DNA of 64,000 nucleotides, taken from assembly GCF_900103975.1 (NCBI RefSeq), contig NZ_FNIR01000016.1, forward strand, positions 19,408 through 83,407. The letters run 5' to 3'. The DNA comes from Klenkia soli. Its GTDB lineage: Bacteria > Actinomycetota > Actinomycetes > Mycobacteriales > Geodermatophilaceae. The position numbers were made by a program, and so were the translations under genes. The first letter of the stretch is position 1. Each line of letters begins with the position of its first letter. The notes beneath the pieces were generated by a model, which worked only from the letters and a program-made list of their open reading frames with translations, was not told where the DNA came from and did not search any database. Below are positions 43,979-50,502 of the stretch, one piece after another.

Positions 43979-44563
43979 TCAGCTGCTGGAGCTGGCTTTC
44001 GCAGCGGCCTTGGCCTGCTGCTTGAACGCCCGCACCTCGGCCAGGCTGGTCGGGTCCACGACGTCGGCCACCGAGCGGCGGGCGCCGTCCGTGCCGTAGT
44101 CGCCGGCTGCTTCGCGCCAGCCCGACGGCGTCACCCCGTACTGCTTGCCCAGCAGCGCGACGAGGATCTTCGCCTTCTGCGCCCCGAACCCGGGCAGCTC
44201 GCCGATCCGCTTCAGCAACGTGGCGCCGTCCGGGACGTCGGCCCACAGCTGCTCGGCCCGACCGTCGTAGCGCTCCACCAGCAGCCGGCACACGGCCTGG
44301 GTGCGCTCGGCCATGGAGCCGGGGTAGCGGTGCACGGCGGGCGGGCCGGCGAAGGCGGCCTTGAGCGCCTCGGGGTCGGTCTCGGCGATCGCCGGCGCGG
44401 ACAGGGTCTGGACCCCGAGCCGTTCGGCGAGCAGCGCCGGGCCGGCGAACGCGCGCTCCATCGGGAACTGCTGGTCCAGCAGCATGCCGAGGAGGAGGGC
44501 GAGCGGGTCGCGGCTCAGCAGCTCATCCGCGGCCAGGTCCTGGGCGATGCGAAGGGTCGGCAC
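43979..44563 (-). CDS. HhH-GPD-type DNA repair-like protein
   Basis: A 194-residue protein of the actinobacterial HhH-GPD family described as base-excision-repair-like. It has LLGMLLDQQFPMERAFAGP near the N-terminus and the helix-hairpin-helix ELPGFGAQKAKILVALLGK near residue 130. The catalytic aspartate expected after the hairpin in true glycosylases is not clearly placed, and there are no iron-sulfur cysteines, so activity is uncertain. The C-terminus is Lys/Ala/Ser-rich. It stands alone. Confidence 0.83.
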   Translation of the reverse strand: MPTLRIAQDLAADELLSRDPLALLLGMLLDQQFPMERAFAGPALLAERLGVQTLSAPAIAETDPEALKAAFAGPPAVHRYPGSMAERTQAVCRLLVERYDGRAEQLWADVPDGATLLKRIGELPGFGAQKAKILVALLGKQYGVTPSGWREAAGDYGTDGARRSVADVVDPTSLAEVRAFKQQAKAAAKASSSS

Positions 44564-44721
44564 GGCGGCAGTGTTCCCTACCCGGAACCAGCGGGGGGCG
44601 ACCGCCCGTGCCGCCCGGGTGCCGGCACCGCAGAACAGCCGTCACCTGCTGGTGCGGCAGCGCTGGCCGACGAGCGGGCCATCAGGTGTCCTGCAGCTGA
44701 CTGCTCGCGCGCCGCGGGACC

Positions 44722-44727
44722 TAGGCT
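44722..44727 (+). promoter_or_regulatory. -10 element, leaderless gene at 44735
   Basis: TAGGCT ends 7 nt before GTG 44735. The spacer contains GGGGAG but too close to the start to be an effective ribosome site. Confidence 0.5.
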
Positions 44728-44734
44728 CGGGGAG

Positions 44735-45634
44735 GTGGACCTGGGAGTCGATCGTGCCCGCGCCATCCTGCTGGACGCCCTCGGGCGGGACCCCGGACCC
44801 GTGCAGGCCGTCGACAGCCTCTCGCAGTCGGTCTTCCTCGGTGCTGACGTCGTGCTGAAGGTGAGCACCAGCGCCGAGCAGGGCGGACGGCTCGACCGGG
44901 AGACCGGTCTGCTGCCGCACCTGCCGCAGGGGTTGACCGCCCCGCTCCTCGCTGCGGGGACCGCCGACCTGGGCGGGACCACGATCCGCTACGCGTGCCA
45001 GACCCGGGTTCCGGGGAGCGCTCCCGGCATCGATCTGCCGACGGCCGACGAGACCAGCGTCCGGCGATGGGCGGTGCAGGCGATCGGGATGCTCGACCTG
45101 CTGCACGGCTGGCAGCCCGACGACGACGCCGGGCGGATCCTCGGCGACGGGGTCGACGACGGCAGCTTCGCCGGGCGCGCCCCGCTCGAGCAGGACATCG
45201 ACGCACTCTCGGCGACAGGCATCCTGTCGGACCGGACGGTCGACGGGCTCGCCGCGGTGGCGGCGCGGGCGCCGCGACGACGACGGTCCGACGTGCCGGT
45301 GCACGCCGACTGCCACTGGGGCAACTGGCTGGTGCACGGACGGGACGTCACGGCGCTGCTGGACTTCGAGTGGGCCCGGTGGGGTGACCCGGTCGACGAC
45401 TGGTTCTTCCTGATCCGGTTCAGCGGGGCCTTCCGGTCGGCGGTCCTCGCCGAGGTGGTCGGGGCGAGCGGTCTCCCGGAGGAGGACTTCCGGGCGGGGT
45501 GCGAGCACCGCGAGGCCGCCCACCTGGTGTCCGACCTGCTGCAGGCCTCGGCGTACGGGGACGAGGGAGCACCGGGCGGCGGTCGATCCCTCCTCGAGCT
45601 CGACGAGGTCGTGCGGGGCTCCTGGTGGGCCTGA
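44735..45634 (+). CDS. Aminoglycoside-phosphotransferase-fold protein
   Basis: A 299-residue kinase-like protein. The N-lobe has LSQSVFLGADVVLKVST; the catalytic loop is VPVHADCHWGNWLVHGRDV and the metal-binding aspartate LLDFEWARWGDPVDDW. It is shorter and distinct from the protein at 34082. Such proteins phosphorylate antibiotics, amino-sugars or metabolites; nothing here names the substrate. It is monocistronic and ends before the sigma-factor module. Confidence 0.8.
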   Translation: MDLGVDRARAILLDALGRDPGPVQAVDSLSQSVFLGADVVLKVSTSAEQGGRLDRETGLLPHLPQGLTAPLLAAGTADLGGTTIRYACQTRVPGSAPGIDLPTADETSVRRWAVQAIGMLDLLHGWQPDDDAGRILGDGVDDGSFAGRAPLEQDIDALSATGILSDRTVDGLAAVAARAPRRRRSDVPVHADCHWGNWLVHGRDVTALLDFEWARWGDPVDDWFFLIRFSGAFRSAVLAEVVGASGLPEEDFRAGCEHREAAHLVSDLLQASAYGDEGAPGGGRSLLELDEVVRGSWWA

Positions 45635-45825
45635 CACCGACGGCACGTGTGCTCCTGGGTGGGTGAGCGCAGGGTGGCCGCACCTCGCCGGGAGCGCGGC
45701 CCATCACCGGAGGTGGGACGTCGGCGGTCCCGACGGTGGTCGCTGCAACGGATCGCGGACCCGGGACGTGGGATCACCGACGAGGACCACCAGGTCGACG
45801 CGCAGGAGAGGACGGCGAGCCATCG

Positions 45826-46371
45826 GTGGCGTGGACCCAGGCGGAGGACAGCACACCGGCGGTGACCGGACCGGCCGACTTCGACGCGTTCGTCCGTGCC
45901 CACCACGTGGGCCTGGTGAGGTACGCCGTGCTGCTGTGCGGCTCCCGCGCGCAGGCCGAGGACATCGTGCACGACGTGCTCACCCGGGTGTACCCCCGCT
46001 GGGCGGACATCACCGACCGCCCCGGCAGCGTGCTGGCCTACGTCCGCCGGGCGGTCACCAACGAGCACGTCTCCTGGCGCCGCCGCTGGTCCACCCGCAC
46101 CACCGTGCTGGTCGACGACCTCACCCACCTCGACGGACCCACCCCGGCAGCTCCTGCGGTGGACGACCAGCTGTGGCACCGCCTGCCAGGGTTGCCGGCC
46201 CGGCAACGCGCCGCCCTCGTCCTGCGCTACTACGAGGACCTCGACGACGACGAGATCGCTGAGTGCCTGGCCTGCCGGCCGGGCACCGTGCGCTCGTTGG
46301 TCAGCCGCGGCCTGGCCACGCTGCGGGCAGCCGACGACATCCATCTGCTGAGGGGATCCGGGGATGACTGA
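45826..46371 (+). CDS. ECF sigma factor, SigE family of Actinobacteria
   Basis: A 181-residue ECF sigma factor. Region 2 covers about residues 17-85 (FDAFVRAHHVGLVRYAVLLCG, DIVHDVLTRVYPRW, VLAYVRRAVTNEHVSWRRR) and region 4 about 115-170 (LPARQRAALVLRYYEDLDDDEIAE, CRPGTVRSLVSRGLATL). The start is GTG 45826 or GTG 45862. The 191 nt upstream hold no gene and no recognised autoregulatory promoter. It overlaps the next gene by 8 nt and heads a module ending in a sortase. Confidence 0.87.
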   Translation: MAWTQAEDSTPAVTGPADFDAFVRAHHVGLVRYAVLLCGSRAQAEDIVHDVLTRVYPRWADITDRPGSVLAYVRRAVTNEHVSWRRRWSTRTTVLVDDLTHLDGPTPAAPAVDDQLWHRLPGLPARQRAALVLRYYEDLDDDEIAECLACRPGTVRSLVSRGLATLRAADDIHLLRGSGDD

Positions 46372-46804
46372 CCCGCTCGAGGACGCACTGAGGCAGCTGC
46401 TCCACCGCCGGGCCCAGGAGGTCGACACCGGCCCGCCCGTGCGCCCGCTGGACCTGCCGGGGCGGCGGTCCGCTCCGTCGCCACGCACGGAGCGGACGTG
46501 GCTGGCTGCGGTCGGCAGCGTCGCCGCGGTCGTGGCCATCACCGTCGGTGCGGTCATCGGGCTGCGCGCTCTCCCCGGCGCCCCCTCACCTGCAGGACCC
46601 GCCTCGCCGCAGTCCTCGACGACCGACCGGCCCATCCCGACACCCCCGGCGACGGCGACCCTCGTCCCCGTACCGGCCGAGCCGACCGTCGACGGCACGG
46701 ACGTCTCCACCACCACCAGCGGGACGGTCACCGTCCCGACACCGGGGCAGCCCGGACCTGGCACGGGAGCCGTGCCCGAGCCGGCTCCGACGGCCACCGG
46801 CTGA
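46364..46804 (+). CDS. Single-pass membrane protein, possible anti-sigma
   Basis: A 146-residue protein with a cytoplasmic N-terminus of about 45 residues (LEDALRQLLHRRAQEVD), one membrane helix (about 46-68: WLAAVGSVAAVVAITVGAVIG) and an extracellular Pro/Thr-rich tail. There is no zinc-binding HxxxCxxC motif. Its position, overlapping the sigma gene, and the cytosolic helix-membrane-tail layout match partner proteins of SigE-family sigma factors; an anti-sigma role is inferred. Confidence 0.72.
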   Translation: MTDPLEDALRQLLHRRAQEVDTGPPVRPLDLPGRRSAPSPRTERTWLAAVGSVAAVVAITVGAVIGLRALPGAPSPAGPASPQSSTTDRPIPTPPATATLVPVPAEPTVDGTDVSTTTSGTVTVPTPGQPGPGTGAVPEPAPTATG

Positions 46805-46888
46805 GCGACGGCAACGGATCCCGGGGGTGCCGCGTGGTGTGGGCACGGTCCACCGCCCCGGTGGTGCCGATGATCCCGAGGAGCCCTC

Positions 46889-47260
46889 ATGTCCAGCCCC
46901 CTCCTGCGCGTCACCGCCCCCCGGACCGCGATCACCACGGCCCTCGCCCTCGGCGTGCTGGCGGTCGGGGGCGCGACCAGCGCCGCGCTGGCCGACGACA
47001 CCACCCAGCCGACCGTGAGCCCCGCCGTCACCACCGCCGTCACCACTGCCGCCCCCACCGCGGAGACCACGCCCGGCCCGGTCCCCGCCGAGGTCACCGC
47101 CGTGCCCGTCCCGGCCACCGGGGCCACGACCAGCCCCGTCCACGTCGATGCCGGCGGCGGGTCGACTGGGGACGACACCCTCTGGTTGGCCCTGGGCGGA
47201 ACGGGGGCGGTCCTCGCCGTCGCCGGTGCCGGTCTGGGTCTCGTCCGCCGCCGGGCGTGA
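46889..47260 (+). CDS. Surface protein with C-terminal anchor, sortase neighbour
   Basis: A 123-residue exported protein: signal peptide (about 1-35, ending SAALA-DD), a Thr/Pro/Val-rich stalk (about 37-88), then VDAGGGSTGDDTLW, a hydrophobic helix (about 98-117) and RRRA at the end. This is the layout of a sortase substrate, but there is no LPXTG; the glycine-rich VDAGGGSTG block sits where the sorting motif should be. The ATG has GAGGAG upstream and the stop overlaps the sortase start by 4 nt. Confidence 0.75.
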   Translation: MSSPLLRVTAPRTAITTALALGVLAVGGATSAALADDTTQPTVSPAVTTAVTTAAPTAETTPGPVPAEVTAVPVPATGATTSPVHVDAGGGSTGDDTLWLALGGTGAVLAVAGAGLGLVRRRA

Positions 47261-47910
47261 TCCGACCGACCCGGGGGACCGCCGCTGCTGCCTGCCTGTG
47301 CGCAGCGGCGGCGGCCCTGGTCGCGGCCGCCGCCGGCCTCGGTCTGACCCCGGCCGTGCCGCCCGACATCTCGCCACCGGCCGCGGAGACGGTCAGCACC
47401 GGCACCTCGCCCCAGGTGGGCGTCGGGCCCGGCTCCGGTGGCGCACCGCCGAGCGCGACGGCGCCCGTCTGGCTGCCGGAGGACGGGACCCTCGTCGCCG
47501 AGGAGCACGGGCTGCAGGCCCCGGTGGACCAGGTGCAGCTGACCGGGCAGGACCTGCACGTCCCCGAGGACCCGCGCCGAGTCGGTTGGTGGACCGGGAG
47601 CGCCGTGCCCGGCAGCACCCACGGCACCGTCGTCGTCGACGGCCACGTGAACTTCGACGGCGTCACCGGCGCCCTCGCGGTCCTGCCGGACATGAGCCCC
47701 GGCGACCACGTCGAGCTGCGGTCGGGGACCGCGGTCATCGGCTACACCGTGCAGAGCGTGCGGACCTACCGCAAGGACGACGGCCTGCCGGCCGATCTGT
47801 TCACCACCGACGGCCCGCCCCGGTTGGCGCTGATCACCTGCGGCGGTCGCTACGACCCGGAGCGGCACGGCTACGAGGACAACGTCGTCGCCATCGCCGT
47901 CCCCGCGTGA
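47257..47910 (+). CDS. Class F sortase
   Basis: A 217-residue exported transpeptidase. A signal anchor (about 8-32) and a Pro/Ser/Gly-rich linker precede the sortase barrel. The catalytic histidine is in TVVVDGHVNFDG, the cysteine in LALITCGGRYDP and the arginine in PERHGYEDNVV. The single-domain size and the GHVN/TCGG context fit class F, the actinobacterial type. It overlaps the anchored surface protein gene (GTGA), strongly suggesting enzyme and substrate. Confidence 0.85.
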   Translation: MIRPTRGTAAAACLCAAAAALVAAAAGLGLTPAVPPDISPPAAETVSTGTSPQVGVGPGSGGAPPSATAPVWLPEDGTLVAEEHGLQAPVDQVQLTGQDLHVPEDPRRVGWWTGSAVPGSTHGTVVVDGHVNFDGVTGALAVLPDMSPGDHVELRSGTAVIGYTVQSVRTYRKDDGLPADLFTTDGPPRLALITCGGRYDPERHGYEDNVVAIAVPA

Positions 47911-48016
47911 CCCGCCACCGGGGACCAGGATGATCGACGTGGCCGTGCACAGGTCCGTGTCGGTCGACGGTCCCGGGTAGTCGCCAGCCGATCCAGCACC
48001 TCCGCCACCGCGGCGG

Positions 48017-48022
48017 CAGGAT
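48017..48022 (+). promoter_or_regulatory. -10 element, leaderless dtd
   Basis: CAGGAT ends 7 nt before GTG 48030, the same hexamer and spacing as before suhB and the gene at 49831. Confidence 0.45.
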
Positions 48023-48029
48023 CGGTGCC

Positions 48030-48461
48030 GTGCGAGCAGTGGTGACCCGGGTCCGCAGCGCGTCGGTGACCGTGGAGGGCGAGGTGGTCGGCGCGATCGA
48101 CCGCGGACTGCTCGCCCTGGTCGGGGTCGCCCGCACCGACACCGCGGACACCGCCCGCGAGCTGGCCCGCAAGATCCACGAGCTGCGCATCTTCCCCGGG
48201 GACGACGCCGAGCTGTCGGCGGCCGACCTCGGCCTGCCGGTGCTGGTGGTCAGCCAGTTCACGTTGCAGGGCGACACCCGCAGGGGCCGGCGTCCCTCCT
48301 GGACGGCGGCCGCGCCCGGGCCGGACGCCGAACCCCTGGTCGAGGCCGTGGTGGCCGAGCTCCGCGCCCGCGGCGCCGAGGTGGCCACCGGGGTGTTCGG
48401 TGCGTCGATGCAGGTCGCCTCGGTCAACGACGGCCCGTTCACCCTGCTCCTCGACGTCTGA
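48030..48461 (+). CDS. dtd: D-aminoacyl-tRNA deacylase
   Basis: A 143-residue homodimeric enzyme that removes D-amino acids wrongly attached to tRNA. It begins [21 protein letters not shown]; the substrate motifs are [20 protein letters not shown] and the C-terminal cross-subunit [11 protein letters not shown], where the usual NxGPVT reads NDGPFT. Full length. It is monocistronic, between the sortase and sigB. Confidence 0.94.
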   Translation: MRAVVTRVRSASVTVEGEVVGAIDRGLLALVGVARTDTADTARELARKIHELRIFPGDDAELSAADLGLPVLVVSQFTLQGDTRRGRRPSWTAAAPGPDAEPLVEAVVAELRARGAEVATGVFGASMQVASVNDGPFTLLLDV

Positions 48462-48536
48462 ACCACACGCCTGTGAGTAACCGGGCGCTCACCGGGTAGC
48501 CCGGACCTGGCAGCAACCTGTGTGACGGAACGGTCA

Positions 48537-48565
48537 GGAACACCAGAGGTGGTCCCAGCCGTTGG
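48537..48565 (+). promoter_or_regulatory. Candidate ECF-type promoter of sigB
   Basis: GGAACA (48537-48542), a 17-nt spacer, then CGTTGG (48560-48565). This matches the GGAAC...CGTT pattern used by SigE/SigH-type stress sigma factors, which drive sigB in mycobacteria. It would give a leader of about 130 nt before GTG 48703. A second GGAAC lies at 48527-48531. Confidence 0.5.
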
Positions 48566-48702
48566 ACAGGACGTACCACACGGGACCACGGGTCCCGCGG
48601 AGGCCACCGGCGATCCCGGACCCTCCGGCACCGAAGACGCCCGGGTGACGGCCAGCACGACCGGCGGCCATCCGACCCCAGAGGCAAGGACGAAGACACA
48701 CC

Positions 48703-49686
48703 GTGACGCTGACGCAGTCCTCCCCCACCGACACCCTGAGCGTGCGCGCCCCGCGCCGCGCGCCCGACACCAGCGGCCTCGTGTCCACGGACCTGGTCCG
48801 CGTCTACCTCAACACCATCGGCAAGACCGCACTGCTCACCGCCGAGCAGGAGGTGGAGCTCGCCAAGCGCATCGAGGCCGGGCTCTACGCCGGTCGCCTG
48901 CTGGCCGAGAAGAAGCTGACCCCCGCCGTGAAGCGCGACTACACGCTGCTCGCCGCGGACGGCAAGGCCGCCAAGCAGCACCTCCTCGAGGCCAACCTGC
49001 GCCTGGTGGTGTCCGTGGCCAAGCGCTACACCGGCCACGGCATGACGTTCCTGGACCTCATCCAGGAGGGCAACGTCGGCCTGATCCGCGCGGTCGAGAA
49101 GTTCGACTACGCCAAGGGCTTCAAGTTCTCCACCTACGCGACCTGGTGGATCCGGCAGGCCATCACCCGGGCCATGGCCGACAGCGGCCGCACCATCCGG
49201 CTGCCCGTCCACCTGGCCGAGCAGGTCAACAAGGTGGTCCGCACGCGCCGCCGCATGCACCAGGAGCTCGAGCGCGAGCCCACCGCCGAGGAGCTCGGCC
49301 TGGAGCTCGACCTCACCGAGGAGCGGGTCACCGAGCTGCTCGAGTACAGCCGCGACCTGGTCTCCCTCGACCAGACCGTCGGCGCCGACGAGGACTCCCG
49401 CCTCGGTGACTTCATCGAGGACTCCGACGCCGCCGTGGCCGAGGACGCCGTCGCCTTCCAGATGATGAAGGGCGACGTCCGCACGGTGCTCGGCACGCTG
49501 GAGGACCGCGAGCGCGACGTCGTCATCATGCGGTTCGGCCTGGACGGCGAGCAGCCCCGCACGCTCGAGCAGATCGGCAAGCGCTTCGGCCTCTCCCGCG
49601 AGCGGGTGCGGCAGATCGAGCGCGAGACGATGAGCAAGCTGCGCGCCCCCGACCGCGCCGACGCGCTGCGGGACTATCTCGGATAG
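48703..49686 (+). CDS. sigB: Group 2 sigma factor SigB
   Basis: A 327-residue principal-like sigma factor lacking the long N-terminal extension of the gene at 37600. Regions are 1.2 ([20 protein letters not shown]), 2 ([40 protein letters not shown]), 3 ([18 protein letters not shown]) and 4 ([20 protein letters not shown]). In mycobacteria SigB is the non-essential general-stress sigma next to ideR; here ideR lies 4.8 kb downstream with three genes between. A possible ECF promoter precedes it. Confidence 0.93.
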   Translation: MTLTQSSPTDTLSVRAPRRAPDTSGLVSTDLVRVYLNTIGKTALLTAEQEVELAKRIEAGLYAGRLLAEKKLTPAVKRDYTLLAADGKAAKQHLLEANLRLVVSVAKRYTGHGMTFLDLIQEGNVGLIRAVEKFDYAKGFKFSTYATWWIRQAITRAMADSGRTIRLPVHLAEQVNKVVRTRRRMHQELEREPTAEELGLELDLTEERVTELLEYSRDLVSLDQTVGADEDSRLGDFIEDSDAAVAEDAVAFQMMKGDVRTVLGTLEDRERDVVIMRFGLDGEQPRTLEQIGKRFGLSRERVRQIERETMSKLRAPDRADALRDYLG

Positions 49687-49746
49687 TCGCGCTCCGCGCT
49701 CCGACCGCGGCCAGGTGACGTCCCCCGGCGGCGTTGAGCCGTTCGT

Positions 49747-49798
49747 CCTGATCCCTCAGGGAGGGCCCTCGTACCTCGGGACCTCCGTCGGGATCAGG
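49747..49798 (+). terminator. Hairpin after sigB
   Basis: CCTGATCCC (49747-49755) and GGGATCAGG (49790-49798), with GAGG/CCTC pairings inside the loop; 61 nt after the sigB stop. Confidence 0.5.
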
Positions 49799-49817
49799 GT
49801 GTTCGGGTCGAGCCGGG

Positions 49818-49823
49818 CAGGAT
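49818..49823 (+). promoter_or_regulatory. -10 element, leaderless gene at 49831
   Basis: CAGGAT ends 7 nt before ATG 49831, without a Shine-Dalgarno between. Confidence 0.45.
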
Positions 49824-49830
49824 CTGCGGC

Positions 49831-50499
49831 ATGAGCGATGCGCATGTGCCTGCCTGGCTGCGGCGCACCCCGGGTGAGCACCGGTGGCCGGCGACGGTGG
49901 CCGTGGTCGGGACCATCGGGTTGCAGCTCGTGCTGCCCGACCGGTTCGCGCCGCAGGTGGGGCTGCTGCTGCCGGCCGCGCAGCTGGTGCTGCTGGTAGG
50001 GCTGGTGATCGCGAACCCGCTGCGGATCGACCGGGAGTCCACCGTCATCCGGTGGCTGGCACTGGGCCTGCTGGGGTTGGTCGTGCTGTCGACCGGGTGG
50101 TCGGCGGTGCTGCTGGTGCGCGAGCTGGTCTCGGGCCAGGAGGTCGCCGCGACCACCCTGCTCGCGGCCGGCGCCGGCATCTGGCTGACCACCGTGCTCA
50201 CCTTCGCGCTGGTGTTCTGGGAGCTGGACCGGGGTGGTCCGGCTGCCCGGGCCGCCGGCGGCCAGGAGCACCCCGACTTCGTCTTCGCCCAGATGCAGAC
50301 CCCCGGCCTGGCGCCGGCGGACTGGGAGCCGCGGTTCGGCGACTACCTGTACCTGGCGTTCACCAACGCCACCGCGTTCAGCCCCACCGACGTCCTGCCG
50401 CTCACCCGCGGCGCCAAGGCGGTCATGGCCGCGGAGTCCACGATCACCCTGGTCGTCGTCCTGCTGGTGCTGGCGCGGGCGGTCAACGTCCTCGGGTGA
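49831..50499 (+). CDS. Membrane protein with ion-channel-like C-terminus
   Basis: A 222-residue protein with about five membrane helices (near 22-38, 43-61, 72-95, 105-130, 195-220). Between the last two, YLAFTNATAFSPTDVLP resembles the re-entrant pore helix and filter loop of two-helix potassium channels, though the TVGYG filter is absent. DUF1345-type proteins are the nearest description I can offer. Its substrate is unknown. It converges on the acetyltransferase gene 3 nt away. Confidence 0.75.
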   Translation: MSDAHVPAWLRRTPGEHRWPATVAVVGTIGLQLVLPDRFAPQVGLLLPAAQLVLLVGLVIANPLRIDRESTVIRWLALGLLGLVVLSTGWSAVLLVRELVSGQEVAATTLLAAGAGIWLTTVLTFALVFWELDRGGPAARAAGGQEHPDFVFAQMQTPGLAPADWEPRFGDYLYLAFTNATAFSPTDVLPLTRGAKAVMAAESTITLVVVLLVLARAVNVLG

Positions 50500-50502
50500 G
50501 GG

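Noticed and set aside
37600..49686. The two similar sigma-70 genes as an assembly duplication
   Set aside because: They differ in length, N-terminus and many residues, and both match the known SigA and SigB positions in this actinobacterial region.
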